A DNA stretch of 64,000 nt from Actinomycetota bacterium (GCA_947449765.1 CANFSP010000001.1:434001-498000), one strand, 5' to 3'. Counted from the first letter of the stretch, positions 7,001 through 16,932 are shown. Numbers and translations: made by a program. The notes: generated from the letters alone by a model not told the origin.

Positions 7001-8503
7001 ATGGCGCGCGTGAAAAACGGCAAGAAAACGAGCAAGCGCATCCTCGTCACGGGCGCTACCGGTTATATCGGCGGGCGCTTGGTACCCCGGCTGTTGGCCG
7101 AAGGGCACCGCGTGCGGGTGCTCGCTCGCAATGCCGAGAAGCTGCGCGACGTTCCCTGGATCGACGAGGTCGAGATTGTCGAGGGCGACCTGCGGAATGC
7201 CGCTGACGTCGCCAGGGCCTGTGCCGACATTGACGTCATCTACTACCTCGTGCACTCGATGGGTCAACGCGGCGACTTTGAAAGCGTCGAACAAGACTGC
7301 GCGCGCACCGTCGCCGAGCAGGCCGCCGTAGCAGGCGTGACCCGCATCATTTACCTTGGTGGGCTGCACCCCGACAACAGCGACGAGCTCTCCAAGCATC
7401 TGCGATCGCGCGCGGAGGTCGGCGACATCCTGCTCGCCTCGGGAGTTCCCACCCTCGCGCTCCAAGCCGGCGTCATCATCGGCTCCGGTTCCACCAGCTT
7501 CGAGATGATTCGCCACCTTACCGACGTGTTGCCCGTGATGACCGCGCCCAAATGGGTGGGCAACCTCATCCAACCGATTGCGGTTCGCGATGTGATGTAC
7601 TACCTCATCGCCGCACTCGACGTGCCATCCAGTGTCAACCGGGCCGTCGACATCGGTGGACCCGACGTGCTCCAATACAAAGACATGATGAACGGCTACG
7701 CCGTCGAGGCGGGGATGCGCCCGCGCAAGATCCTCAAACTCCCTGTGCTCACTCCCTACCTCGCTAGTCAGTGGGTGAACCTCGTCACACCGATACCGCG
7801 TGCCCTCGCGGTGCCGATCATCGCCAGCCTGCAAAACGATTGCGTCATGCACAACCATGACATCGACGAAATCATCCCCAGGCCGGCGGAGGGGCTTGTT
7901 CCCTATCGTCGATCCGTGCATCTCGCGCTCGAGCGCATGAAAGCCGGTGACCTCGAAACCAGCTGGCAGAACGCGAGCGTCGATGGCGCCCCCAGCGACC
8001 CGTTACCGACCGACCCGGAATGGGCTGGCCACCGCGTCTACACGGATGACCGGACCCGCCACGCACAGACCAGCGCGGCCAATGTGTGGCGCGTCATCGA
8101 AGGAATCGGCGGCGAGCACGGCTGGTACTCACTGCCAGTGGCGTGGGCCGCACGAGGATTTGCCGACAAACTCGTCGGAGGCGTCGGGCTTCGGCGCGGG
8201 CGCGTGCATACCGACACCTTGAAAGCTGGCGAGGCCCTCGACTGGTGGCGCGTCGAACGAATCGATCGCGGTCGCTTTCTTCGTCTTCGCGCCGAGATGA
8301 AAGTACCCGGTCTCGCCTGGCTCGAACTGTCGGTGCAACCCCGACCCGACGGAACCTGCGACTACCGCCAGCGCGCAATCTTCTTTCCTCGCGGGATTGC
8401 CGGGCGCCTGTACTGGACGTCCATCCTGCCGTTCCACGGCATTATCTTCTCGGGCATGGCGAAGCGCATTGTGGCGACCGCAGAACTCATGCGCAGTGCT
8501 TAG
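7001..8503 (+). CDS. NAD(P)-binding SDR-like protein fused to DUF2867
   Basis: The 500-residue protein starts with a Rossmann domain (VTGATGYIGGRLVPRL, residues about 15-30, then LARNAEKL). The first ~300 residues resemble atypical NAD(P)H-binding epimerases. The C-terminal ~170 residues (from YTDDRTRHAQTSAANVWRVI) match DUF2867, a START/Bet v1-like fold. This two-domain layout is common in actinobacteria; its substrate is unknown. No Shine-Dalgarno is present: TAGGCT lies exactly six bases before the ATG, suggesting a leaderless transcript. Confidence 0.8.
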   Translation: MARVKNGKKTSKRILVTGATGYIGGRLVPRLLAEGHRVRVLARNAEKLRDVPWIDEVEIVEGDLRNAADVARACADIDVIYYLVHSMGQRGDFESVEQDCARTVAEQAAVAGVTRIIYLGGLHPDNSDELSKHLRSRAEVGDILLASGVPTLALQAGVIIGSGSTSFEMIRHLTDVLPVMTAPKWVGNLIQPIAVRDVMYYLIAALDVPSSVNRAVDIGGPDVLQYKDMMNGYAVEAGMRPRKILKLPVLTPYLASQWVNLVTPIPRALAVPIIASLQNDCVMHNHDIDEIIPRPAEGLVPYRRSVHLALERMKAGDLETSWQNASVDGAPSDPLPTDPEWAGHRVYTDDRTRHAQTSAANVWRVIEGIGGEHGWYSLPVAWAARGFADKLVGGVGLRRGRVHTDTLKAGEALDWWRVERIDRGRFLRLRAEMKVPGLAWLELSVQPRPDGTCDYRQRAIFFPRGIAGRLYWTSILPFHGIIFSGMAKRIVATAELMRSA

Positions 8504-8586
8504 GGCGTTCATAGGTGTTGCATAGACTGCGCCGGCACAGTGAAGACATCGACCACACGGGTTGATCTTCACAAAGGAGAACTGAC

Positions 8587-9060
8587 ATGTCGACCGACGA
8601 CAAGAAGGAATACACCCCCGCTAAGAACGTGGCCGCAGACAAGAATGCTGCCGCAGACGAGACGAGCACCCGCGCTCAGGCCAAGGCCCAGGCAGCCGGC
8701 AAGTCGTTCACTCTGAGCAAGGGCGCCATCATCGGACTTTCCGCAGCCGCAGTCGCTGTGGTCCTCGCAGCCGGATTCGGTGGCGCGGCTATCGCCGGCG
8801 CAGCCGACCACAACGGACGCGACGGAGGTCGCGACCACAGCCAGATCCAGAACGGTGGCCCGCAGGGCGGTCAGATGGATGGCCACAAGGGCGGCCGCGG
8901 TGACGGCGACGGAGACCGTGACCAGATGGGTCAAATGGATCCGAACGGTCAGATGGGTCCGCAGGGGCAGTTACCTCCTCAGGGTCAGCTCCCCGGCGGT
9001 ACCGCTCCTGACGCAACTCAGGTCCCGGTAGCCCCCAACGGCACCACGCAAACTAACTAA
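8587..9060 (+). CDS. Small membrane protein with Met/His/Asp/Gly-rich extracellular tail
   Basis: The 157-residue protein has a hydrophilic, lysine- and alanine-rich N-terminus and one transmembrane segment (about residues 45-70, KGAIIGLSAAAVAVVLAAGF). Its outer tail is of low complexity, rich in Gly, Gln, Asp, His and Met (GGQMDGHKGGRGDGDGDRD, then DQMGQMDPNGQMGPQG). An AGGAG ribosome binding site precedes the ATG. The tail resembles metal-binding repeats, and the next gene is a copper exporter, so a copper-binding role is possible but inferred only from composition and position. A 15-bp hairpin follows. Confidence 0.65.
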   Translation: MSTDDKKEYTPAKNVAADKNAAADETSTRAQAKAQAAGKSFTLSKGAIIGLSAAAVAVVLAAGFGGAAIAGAADHNGRDGGRDHSQIQNGGPQGGQMDGHKGGRGDGDGDRDQMGQMDPNGQMGPQGQLPPQGQLPGGTAPDATQVPVAPNGTTQTN

Positions 9061-9087
9061 GCACCACTCGCGTCAGACGCGACTACC

Positions 9088-9125
9088 GGCGAGTCCATTC
9101 CCACCCCCTCGGGAATGGACTCGCC
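9088..9125 (+). terminator. Strong hairpin terminator
   Basis: Perfect 15-bp arms (9088-9102 and 9111-9125) enclose an 8-base loop, followed by a short T-containing stretch. It separates the Met/His-rich protein gene from copA. Confidence 0.8.
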
Positions 9126-9148
9126 TCTTTGTGGGTTTACACTGATGC

Positions 9149-9188
9149 CGGTGTCGCACGACACCGCCGTCACTCGTAGGGTTAAGAG
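9149..9188 (+). promoter_or_regulatory. copA promoter with palindromic operator candidate
   Basis: CGGTGTCG (9149-9156) and CGACACCG (9159-9166) form a perfect 8-bp inverted repeat at the -35 position. TAGGGT (9177-9182) is a -10 box ending six bases before the ATG, so the message is probably leaderless. The palindrome is well placed for a metal-responsive regulator; the regulator is not in the window. Confidence 0.55.
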
Positions 9189-11363
9189 ATGCAGAATTCG
9201 GTACTGCTCGACATCGACGGGATGACCTGCGCGAGCTGCGTGTCACACGTCGAAAAGGCACTCAACGACGTGCCCGGGGTCGAGGCGGTCGTCAGCCTGA
9301 CGACGAATTCGGCAAAGGTAAATTTTCCGTCCGACGTTCCCGTCGAAACGCTCATTGCGGCGGTGGCGAAAACGGGCTATTCCGCGTCACTGCCGGAACA
9401 GTCGGCAGGGATGCTCAGCGCCCGCGCCGGGGAGACTCAGCAGGTCGGGCGTGTGCCCATCTGGGCCAGGCTGCTCGTGGCCATTGTGCTCACCGTTCCA
9501 CTCATCGCCCTCGCAATGGTTCCGGCACTGCAATTTACGGGATGGCCGTGGGTCGCGTTCGCTCTCGCCACGCCCGTCGTGTTTTTTTCGGGATGGCCGT
9601 TCCACCGTGCCACCGTGATCAACCTGCGCCACTGGCAACTGACCATGGACACCCTCATCACGCTCGGCACGGCCGCCGCGTACCTGTGGTCGATTTATGC
9701 CCTCATCGTCAACATGCCGATGGACTCGTACTTCGAGGTGGCCGCCGGCGTCACCACGTTCATTCTGCTCGGGCGTTGGCTTGAAGATCGTTCCAAGCGG
9801 TCGGCCGGAGAGGCGCTCCGCGCCTTAGGAAAACTGGCGCCGACAACGGCACTTGTGCTGGTCGACGATGTCGAGACGCAGATGCCGATTGGCGATGTGG
9901 TCGTTGGAGCGTTGGTGGTCGTGAAGCCGGGGGAGCGCATCCCGGTGGATGGTCGCATCGTGGATGGTCGCGCCGCAGTGGACGAGTCCGCGGTGACCGG
10001 AGAGAGCATCCCCAACGAGCGAGTCGTGGGTGATCTGGTCACCGGGGCAACACTCGTGCGTGACGGGCGTCTGGTGATTGAGGCTCTCGGGGTGGGCAAC
10101 GATACGCGGGTGGCGCAGTTGACCGCACTCGTCGAGGAGTCACAGCTGCACAAGTCCAGCTTGCAACGCCTCGCCGACCGCATCTCTGGCGTTTTCGTGC
10201 CGATCGTCGTGTTTATCGCGCTCGGCACGCTCGTCTACTGGCTCGTGCAGGGAGCCACCGTTGAGCACGCGGTGATGATTGCCGTCGCGGTGCTCGTGAT
10301 CGCCTGTCCGTGCGCACTCGGGTTGGCCACTCCGGTTGCCCTCATGGTCGGCACCGGCCGAGCTGCTCGCCTCGGCATTGTCATTCAAGGTGCACCCGTG
10401 ATCGAGCGCGCCCGCAAGATCAAAACTGTACTGCTCGACAAAACCGGCACGGTGACCTCGGGGGAGATGCGCATCAACAAGATTTTGTTCGCGCCGGGCA
10501 CCCAAGAACTCGAGGTGATTACGCGCATTGGCGCGGTGGAACGCCTGTCCGAGCATCCGACGGCTAAACCGATTGCCGCCGAGTTCGAGGCGAAAAAACT
10601 GAGAATCAAAGTCGTGGTGAAGGATTTCACCTCGGTTGCCGGACGCGGAGTTAAAGCCACCGTGGGTGGCGAGTCAGTCGTGGTGGGCACTCCGGAGTGG
10701 ATCACCGAGAACGGCTTGGAGATGTCTTCCGTGCAACTCGCCGAGATACTCACCGCGCGCCAGCAGGGTTACACGACCGTGGTTGGCGGCTGGGGTGGAC
10801 GGACCCAGGCGATTTTTCTCATCTCGGATGCGCTCAAACCTGACTCGGCTCAGGGTGTCGCGCGTCTGAAGAAGATGGGGCTCGAAACGATCTTGCTCAC
10901 CGGCGACAACGAGTATGTCGCCATGCGGGTCGCCGAAGAGATCGGTGTCAACCGGGTCGTTGCTGGCGCCTCGCCAGAACGCAAACTCGAGTTTGTCCGT
11001 CAGCTGCAGTCCGAGGGCAAGAAGGTGGCGATGGTCGGCGACGGCATCAATGACGCCGCCGCTCTGGCGCAGTCTGACATGGGGCTGGCCATGGCTTCAG
11101 GCGCTGACCTTGCCATCGCCGCTTCCGATATCACGCTGATGCGTTCGAGTGTGAACGCCTCAGCGGACGCGCTGGGGGTTGCCCGCAAGACGCTCGCGAT
11201 CATTCGCGGCAACCTGTTCTGGGCGTTCGCCTACAACGTTGCCGCGATTCCGCTCGCCGCCCTCGGGCTCGCGACCCCGATGCTCGCGGGAGCCGCCATG
11301 GCATTCTCGAGCGTTTTCGTTGTGCTGAATTCTCTCAGGCTTCGCACGTACCGTCCCCGGTAA
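9189..11363 (+). CDS. copA: Copper-translocating P1B-type ATPase
   Basis: The 724-residue protein has one N-terminal heavy-metal-associated domain with GMTCASC (C14, C17). Transmembrane helices are followed by the actuator motif TGES, the ion-path motif CPC ([12 protein letters not shown], near residue 373), the phosphorylation site DKTGT (near residue 417) and the hinge [10 protein letters not shown]. The CPC motif and MTCxxC domain are those of Cu(I) exporters, which pump cytoplasmic copper out at the cost of ATP. No copper chaperone or CsoR gene is adjacent. Length and motif order are normal. Confidence 0.93.
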   Translation: MQNSVLLDIDGMTCASCVSHVEKALNDVPGVEAVVSLTTNSAKVNFPSDVPVETLIAAVAKTGYSASLPEQSAGMLSARAGETQQVGRVPIWARLLVAIVLTVPLIALAMVPALQFTGWPWVAFALATPVVFFSGWPFHRATVINLRHWQLTMDTLITLGTAAAYLWSIYALIVNMPMDSYFEVAAGVTTFILLGRWLEDRSKRSAGEALRALGKLAPTTALVLVDDVETQMPIGDVVVGALVVVKPGERIPVDGRIVDGRAAVDESAVTGESIPNERVVGDLVTGATLVRDGRLVIEALGVGNDTRVAQLTALVEESQLHKSSLQRLADRISGVFVPIVVFIALGTLVYWLVQGATVEHAVMIAVAVLVIACPCALGLATPVALMVGTGRAARLGIVIQGAPVIERARKIKTVLLDKTGTVTSGEMRINKILFAPGTQELEVITRIGAVERLSEHPTAKPIAAEFEAKKLRIKVVVKDFTSVAGRGVKATVGGESVVVGTPEWITENGLEMSSVQLAEILTARQQGYTTVVGGWGGRTQAIFLISDALKPDSAQGVARLKKMGLETILLTGDNEYVAMRVAEEIGVNRVVAGASPERKLEFVRQLQSEGKKVAMVGDGINDAAALAQSDMGLAMASGADLAIAASDITLMRSSVNASADALGVARKTLAIIRGNLFWAFAYNVAAIPLAALGLATPMLAGAAMAFSSVFVVLNSLRLRTYRPR

Positions 11364-11374
11364 AGTTGACCTCG

Positions 11375-11806
11375 ATGAACAAGTCGACCCCCTCACGGGC
11401 ATCCTCACGCACGTCGTCTCGCACGTCGTCTCGCACCTACCGCCCGAAGAGCGGGCAGCCGGAGTTCATGCGCGCGGGTCTCGTGCCGGGTTTGCTCACC
11501 TCGGTCGCCATTTTGGGCGGGATGCTGTTAGACGACACTGAGTGGTTCATCACGATTCGTTTTGCCGTCTCGATTCTCGCCGCGATCATGGTGGTTTTCA
11601 CCGTGCAGGGGCGTGAAATCGCGCGGCCGAAATGGCTCACCTGGGTGATCGCTCCGATACTCGTCGCGGTGGTCGTGCTGTACAACCCGATCAACGACCT
11701 CACGGGTGGCTTGTCTGGTCAACCGTGGGCGCTGACCCAGGTGGCCGCAGCCGCACTGGTCTGTGCGATTGGGTTCGTCATTCGCACACCGTTGCCCGCA
11801 AAGTAA
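11375..11806 (+). CDS. Small integral membrane protein, DUF6804-like
   Basis: After a basic Ser/Thr/Arg-rich N-terminus with an imperfect SRTS repeat, the protein has about four hydrophobic segments (LVPGLLTSVAILGG, IRFAVSILAAIMVVF, WVIAPILVAVVVL, QVAAAALVCAIGFVI). The pattern, including the LYNPINDL turn, resembles DUF6804 membrane proteins, but the match is from memory and weak. The ATG at 11375 is preferred over the TTG at 11366. It follows copA after 11 bases and may be co-transcribed. The function is unknown. Confidence 0.55.
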   Translation: MNKSTPSRASSRTSSRTSSRTYRPKSGQPEFMRAGLVPGLLTSVAILGGMLLDDTEWFITIRFAVSILAAIMVVFTVQGREIARPKWLTWVIAPILVAVVVLYNPINDLTGGLSGQPWALTQVAAAALVCAIGFVIRTPLPAK

Positions 11807-12000
11807 TTCCCTGTTCACAAACACGCGCTAAACTGTGTGTAGCACTTGCTCTGATTGGTTGATTCTCGACTTCAGGTGCACGCCCCCGTTCGAAACTGGG
11901 TTGAGCGCGCATCGATAGAGAACGAGACCGGTGAGATTTCGGTGTTGTCGTTGGGTATCGCGCTGCGTGCCCATTTGTTACCTCTCACACTGGAGATACT

Positions 12001-14109
12001 TTGTCTCGTACCGGCACCCGCCGTCACGGCCTGGACAACTCAGGCCTCATCCCGATTCTCGCGCGCAAGGTTCGCGAGGTGGAGGCGAAAGCCGCCACGG
12101 GCAAAAAGGTTGGCCCCACCAACCGCACTAAGTTTCAGGTGATCGCGTTTCTCGTGCGCGAAGAGCACCAGCGCATCAAGTCAGACCAGACGCTCACCGA
12201 CCGCGACCGTAACGAGCAAATCAAGCGCTTGGATGGCGTCGCCCAGATTCTGGCTAAAACGGCAGCACGAGACACCTCGCTCATTGCTTTGCTCGAGGTT
12301 GACCACGCGACGAGTCCGGTTGCGCAAAAGATGCGCCGCGACTGGCTACTCGAGTCGGGTGCTGACGTTGCTCCCGACGATTTGATCATCACGACTGAAA
12401 AAACCAAGCCAGAAGCGACGCTCGCACCCGAACTTGCCGAGAAGCAGGTCTTGCCCGTGTCGGTGAAGGCGCGTCTGCGGTCGAACCCGTTCCTTGCGCC
12501 GGTTTATGAGTCACACGCCACTCAGGCGCCGGTGGTTCGCTTGGCGAGCTGGGAGTTACTCGGGCCGCTCTTCAAATCCTTCGAAACCGGCGCCGGTGGT
12601 GGTTCGGCGTGTATGCCCATGCCTCCCGTGCCACGCTATGACCGCTATTCGCCCAAGCCGCTCGAGCTGATGCCCCACCAGATTCAGTTCATCGAGAGTG
12701 TGCGGACCGGTCACCGTACCTTCTTGCTCGCCGACGAGCCCGGTCTCGGTAAGACTGCTCAGTCGCTCTTGGCGGCGTCGGTTGCCGGCGCGTTCCCGTT
12801 GCTCGCCATCGTGCCCAACGTGGTCAAGATGAACTGGGCGCGAGAAGTTGAGCAGTGGATTCCCGGTCGCCGGGCAACCGTCATCCACGGTGATGGTGCC
12901 GACGTCGACGCCTTCGCCGACGTGTTCGTGGTCAACTACGAGGTACTCGATCGTCACCTCGGGTGGATTGCTCAGATGGGCTTCAAGGGGATGGTCGTCG
13001 ACGAGGCGCACTTCATCAAGAACCTCGGTTCACAGCGCTCGAAGCACGTGCTCGCGCTGGCCAAGGAAATCGTGGATAACGCACCCGATCACAACCCGCT
13101 GCGCATCGCGCTCACCGGAACTCCGCTGATCAATGACATCGACGACTTCCGCGCGATCTGGATGTTCCTCGGCTGGATCGATGGTGACCGACCCTCGGCA
13201 GAGCTGCTGCGTCGACTCGAATCGACCGGAACGACTCCGGCCGACAAGGAGTTTTACCCGGCTGCGCGCGAGGCAGTCATTGACATGGGTATCGTGCGTC
13301 GCCGCAAAATCGACGTGGCCAAGGATCTTCCGGCGAAACGGGTGGTTGACCTGCCGGTGGAGCTGGACGACGAGTTCGGCGCGAGCATCCGTGCCGCCGA
13401 AGCCGAGCTGGCCAAGCGTCTGTTGACGCGATTCGAGCGCCTCTCGACGAACACGAGTTTCAGAGGCTCGACTCGCGACCTCATTCGCGCGGTTGCTCAG
13501 CAAGAAATCGACGAGTCCAAGAACCAGTCGGCCGGCGAAAACATTTTCACCATGGTGCGCAAGATCGGTCAGGCCAAGGCTGGTCTCGCGAGCGACTACG
13601 CGGCGCAACTCGCGCGTTCGGTGGGCAAGGTGGTGTTCTTCGCCAAGCACATTGACGTGATGGATGCCGCCGAGCGCGCCTTCGCTGCCCAAGGACTCGA
13701 GTTTGTGTCGATCCGAGGAGATCAGTCAACTCCGGCTCGGCAGCAGGCCATCGACGCCTTCAACAATGATGAGCGCGTGAGTGTTGCGGTCTGTTCACTG
13801 ACCGCAGCGGGCGTGGGCGTGAACCTGCAGGCGTCGTCGAACGTGGTGCTTGCCGAGCTCTCGTGGACCTCGGCCGAGCAGACGCAGGCTATTGACCGGG
13901 TGCACCGCATCGGTCAAGAGATGCCGGTCACGGCCTGGCGCATCATCGCCGCGCAGACCCTCGACGGAAAGATTGCTGAACTCATCGACAACAAGCAGGG
14001 CCTCGCGGCTCGGGCGCTCGAAGGTGAAGCCTTCGACCCGACCTCGCAAGATTCTGTACAGCTCGAGGCGCTGATCGACATTCTCACGCGGGCGATCGAC
14101 GCGCGCTAG
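12001..14109 (+). CDS. SNF2-family DEAD/DEAH helicase
   Basis: The 702-residue protein carries the SNF2 ATPase motifs: PHQIQFIESV (Q-like motif), DEPGLGKTAQS (Walker A), VVDEAHFIKN (DEAH-like Walker B), ALTGTPLIND, and in the second RecA lobe AAGVGVNLQASSNVVLAELSWTSAEQTQAIDRVHRIGQ. It resembles SMARCAL1/RapA-like translocases acting on DNA. An unusual N-terminal ~220 residues lacks recognised motifs. The TTG start is supported by GGAGAT eight bases upstream. It converges with the hydrolase gene across a repeat array. Confidence 0.88.
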   Translation: MSRTGTRRHGLDNSGLIPILARKVREVEAKAATGKKVGPTNRTKFQVIAFLVREEHQRIKSDQTLTDRDRNEQIKRLDGVAQILAKTAARDTSLIALLEVDHATSPVAQKMRRDWLLESGADVAPDDLIITTEKTKPEATLAPELAEKQVLPVSVKARLRSNPFLAPVYESHATQAPVVRLASWELLGPLFKSFETGAGGGSACMPMPPVPRYDRYSPKPLELMPHQIQFIESVRTGHRTFLLADEPGLGKTAQSLLAASVAGAFPLLAIVPNVVKMNWAREVEQWIPGRRATVIHGDGADVDAFADVFVVNYEVLDRHLGWIAQMGFKGMVVDEAHFIKNLGSQRSKHVLALAKEIVDNAPDHNPLRIALTGTPLINDIDDFRAIWMFLGWIDGDRPSAELLRRLESTGTTPADKEFYPAAREAVIDMGIVRRRKIDVAKDLPAKRVVDLPVELDDEFGASIRAAEAELAKRLLTRFERLSTNTSFRGSTRDLIRAVAQQEIDESKNQSAGENIFTMVRKIGQAKAGLASDYAAQLARSVGKVVFFAKHIDVMDAAERAFAAQGLEFVSIRGDQSTPARQQAIDAFNNDERVSVAVCSLTAAGVGVNLQASSNVVLAELSWTSAEQTQAIDRVHRIGQEMPVTAWRIIAAQTLDGKIAELIDNKQGLAARALEGEAFDPTSQDSVQLEALIDILTRAIDAR

Positions 14110-14126
14110 TTGCCGCTGCCCTCGCC

Positions 14127-14327
14127 GGTTGAGCATGTCGAAACCGCTTGCGGGTTGAGCTTGTCGAAACCCTTCGCCGGTTGAGCGTGTCGAATCCGCT
14201 TGCGGGTTGAGCTTGTCTAAACCGCTCGCGGGTTGAGCTTGTCTAAACCCTTCGCGGGTTGAGCTTGTCGAAACCCTTCGCCGGTTGAGCGTGTCGAATC
14301 CGCTTGCGGGTTGAGCTTGTCGAAACC
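14127..14327. repeat. Eight-copy tandem array, 26-bp period (GGTTGAGC..TGTCGAAACC family)
   Basis: Eight copies of the 19-bp core GGTTGAGCTTGTCGAAACC and close variants stand at exactly 26-bp intervals (starts 14127, 14153 and so on to 14309). They are separated by 7-bp spacers GCTTGCG or CTTCGCC. Copies 1-3 and 6-8 resemble each other, suggesting segmental duplication. The array fills the gap between the convergent helicase and hydrolase genes. The ends match the hairpin repeats found at 26.9 and 29 kb, but the central stem is absent. Confidence 0.9.
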
Positions 14328-14328
14328 C

Positions 14329-15252
14329 TTAGTCTCCAGCACCCCAGAACGTGGCCAACAGACCGGCACAGGTGAGCGGACGATCCACGTGCGCCGAGTG
14401 TCCGGCGCCAGCGACGACGAAATAGTCTGCGCCCAGACGCTCGGCCATGGCGCGCTGCGAGTCGATGGGCCACGCGTCGTCGTTGGCGCCGTGGCTGACC
14501 AGCGCTCGCGCCCCCGCCGCTGACAAAGCGGCCGCGAGCTCGTCGACCCGGTCACGATGTTCGTAGAGGTGCGTGAGTCCGGCATCCAGTTGCGCCGTTT
14601 TGGTGGTCACCATGCGCACGTACCGAACGCGGGTGTATCCCTCGAGCTCACCCCGCAGATCCATGTCGGGATCCATTCCGGCTTCGGTCGCATCGGCAAG
14701 CCACAGTCCGCGATGGCCATAGGTGCGCAATGCTTCACGCCCCTTGAGTACCCCCTCGCCGAGCGAGGCCGGTCCCGAGTTCCACATCGTGTAGGTGGCG
14801 AACCGCTCGGGGCGTTGCAGTACAGCCTCGATACCGACGACTCCACCAAACGAGTGTCCTAACAAGTGGATGCCCTCACCGAGCCCCAACGCGTCTGCGA
14901 CGGCGTGCACATCCGCACCCAACCTGTTCAGCGCATACTCGTCAGGCGTGTCGCCGCCGTCAGAGCCGGTTTGTCCGCGCTGTGAGAAACTCACCACGCG
15001 GAAACCGGCATCCGCAAGTGGTTGCATCAGCGGATAAAACGTCGCCCTCATGCTCGTGAACCCCGGTATGAGCAGCGCAACTCCGCGCTCTGCGCCGGTA
15101 GCCGGCATGTCCGCGTAGGCGAAGTCGTTCGCGTCGGCGCCGACACCGGCGCGTATCGTCCCCAAGGTTGCTCGTTCGGGCGCTCCCGCGTCGAGGTCGG
15201 TCGTCTCAATCAGTTCAGCCACCACGCGTGCAAGGTCGTCGGTCATGCTCAT
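14329..15252 (-). CDS. Alpha/beta-hydrolase
   Basis: The protein has the hydrolase fold signatures: an oxyanion-loop strand ALLIPGFTSMRATF, the nucleophile elbow GHSFGG, a late Asp (NDDAW) and a catalytic His in GAGHSAHVD. Size (307 residues) is normal for a single-domain cytoplasmic hydrolase. The substrate cannot be told. The start at 15252 (MSMTDDL) is preferred over 15279 because the added residues are atypical. Its stop codon lies directly beside the repeat array. Confidence 0.8.
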   Translation of the reverse strand: MSMTDDLARVVAELIETTDLDAGAPERATLGTIRAGVGADANDFAYADMPATGAERGVALLIPGFTSMRATFYPLMQPLADAGFRVVSFSQRGQTGSDGGDTPDEYALNRLGADVHAVADALGLGEGIHLLGHSFGGVVGIEAVLQRPERFATYTMWNSGPASLGEGVLKGREALRTYGHRGLWLADATEAGMDPDMDLRGELEGYTRVRYVRMVTTKTAQLDAGLTHLYEHRDRVDELAAALSAAGARALVSHGANDDAWPIDSQRAMAERLGADYFVVAGAGHSAHVDRPLTCAGLLATFWGAGD

Positions 15253-15444
15253 GGGGTTTATTTTATGGTTTCGGCTCATTGAAAAAGATGGACAGTTGGT
15301 AGCCGGTTTGTGGCGATTTTCGCCCCAGGTGTGAAATTCCGTGCGCTCGTCGCGTATGAAACTGTGAATTTGCCCAGTATTCTTGCGTCACTTGGACTGT
15401 GACAACGACGTTGCAGTGCACCCCCTCAAACAAGGAGTCCTTTC

Positions 15445-16932
15445 GTGGCAAACACCACCAAATCGACGGATGCCGGTTTTCTCGACCGCTTCTTCGAAGT
15501 AACCAAGCGCGGCTCGACCATCTGGACGGAAGTCCGTGGCGGTCTCGTGATCTTCATGACGATGGTCTACATCGTTATTTTGAACCCGATCATCATCGCG
15601 TTCAATCAGGATGCCGCCGGGAACTTTATCGGTGGTGCGGCTCCGCAGCCACAGGCAGTAGCTGCAGCCACTGCGCTTACCGCCGGTGTGATGACGCTTA
15701 TCTTTGCGCTCGTCGCTCGTCTCCCCTTCGCTCTTGCTGCCGGTCTGGGAATCAACTCGTTCCTCGCCGTCACCATCGTCAAGGGAGTGACCTGGCCCGA
15801 GGCGATGGGTCTCGTGGTCATCGACGGTATCATCATCGTCATTTTGGCCGCGACCGGTCTGCGCACCATGATCTTCAACGCGGTACCACCGGCACTGAAG
15901 ACCGCCATCACGGTCGGTATCGGTCTCTTCATCGCGTTCATCGGTTTCGTTGACGGTGGACTCATCCGTCGCAACGCTGACGACGCGAACACGCCGGTTC
16001 CAGTCAACTGGGGTGTCGGTGCTAACCACATGCTGGGATACCCGACGCTCGTCTTCATTCTGACCATAGTCGCGATTGCCGTCATGATGGCCCTGCGCGT
16101 GCGCGGCGCCATCCTCTTCGGTCTCATCGGCGGCACGATCCTCGCCATCATCCTCGAGGCAACCCTGCACATCGGTGGAAAGTTCGGTCCCGACGGCAAG
16201 TTCGTCACGCCGTTCGGTTGGGACACCACCATCCCGCAGTGGCCAACCAAGATTGTGGAACTGCCTAACCTGAGCACCATCGGTCAGGTCGACCTGTTGG
16301 GTGCGTTTGGTCGCATCGGCATCATGGCGGGCATCATGCTCGTCTTCACCCTCGTGTTCTCGAACTTCTTCGACGCGATGGGCACCATGACGGGTCTGTC
16401 GAAGCAGGCTGGTCTCGCGGACGCTAAGGGTAACTTCCCGCGTCTGACCAGCGCCCTGATCGTTGAGGGTGCCGGTGCGATTGCCGGTGGTGTGACCTCG
16501 ACCTCGTCGAACACGGTCTACATCGAGAGCGCATCCGGTATCGCTGGCGGTGCTCGCACCGGTCTGGCGACGACCATCACGGGTCTGCTCTTCGTGGTCG
16601 CGGCCTTCTTCACGCCGCTGACGAGCGTTGTGCCGATTGAGGTTGGTGCAGCCGCGCTAGTCATCGTGGGTGCGCTCATGATGTCGCAGGTCGTGGACAT
16701 TGACTGGAAGGACTGGACAATCTCGTTCCCGGCCTTCTTGGCAATCGTCATCATGCCGTTCAGCTACTCGATCGCCAACGGTATCGGTGTGGGCTTCGTG
16801 AGCTTCGTCATCGTGCGTGCGTTCGCGGGCAAGGCCAAGGAGATTCACCCGCTGCTTTGGATCGTGGCAGCCGGCTTCTTGCTCTACTTCCTGATGCCGG
16901 TTCTTCAGGCCGCTCTCGGCCTGAAGTTCTAA
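15445..16932 (+). CDS. NCS2-type purine permease, AzgA/PbuG family
   Basis: The 495-residue protein has 12 or more hydrophobic segments. It opens with the AzgA-family N-terminus (GSTIWTEVRGGLVIFMTMVYIVILNP), followed by LPFALAAGLGINSFLA and an acidic motif at SALIVEGAGAIAGGVTSTSSNTVYIESA. The family imports adenine, guanine or hypoxanthine with protons. The GTG start has AGGAG seven bases upstream. No purine riboswitch is evident in the ~165 bases before it. A terminator follows. An adenine phosphoribosyltransferase at 27.8 kb would use imported adenine. Confidence 0.88.
   Translation: MANTTKSTDAGFLDRFFEVTKRGSTIWTEVRGGLVIFMTMVYIVILNPIIIAFNQDAAGNFIGGAAPQPQAVAAATALTAGVMTLIFALVARLPFALAAGLGINSFLAVTIVKGVTWPEAMGLVVIDGIIIVILAATGLRTMIFNAVPPALKTAITVGIGLFIAFIGFVDGGLIRRNADDANTPVPVNWGVGANHMLGYPTLVFILTIVAIAVMMALRVRGAILFGLIGGTILAIILEATLHIGGKFGPDGKFVTPFGWDTTIPQWPTKIVELPNLSTIGQVDLLGAFGRIGIMAGIMLVFTLVFSNFFDAMGTMTGLSKQAGLADAKGNFPRLTSALIVEGAGAIAGGVTSTSSNTVYIESASGIAGGARTGLATTITGLLFVVAAFFTPLTSVVPIEVGAAALVIVGALMMSQVVDIDWKDWTISFPAFLAIVIMPFSYSIANGIGVGFVSFVIVRAFAGKAKEIHPLLWIVAAGFLLYFLMPVLQAALGLKF

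Noticed and set aside
6152-7921. 589-codon minus-strand open frame
   Set aside because: It runs antisense through the HNH nuclease and SDR-DUF2867 genes, both with clear domains, and has a low-complexity His/Arg/Asp-rich composition typical of a GC-rich antisense frame.
15280-15444. Purine riboswitch upstream of the AzgA-type permease
   Set aside because: The conserved core and P1 stem of purine aptamers could not be found; only an AGGAG site is clear.
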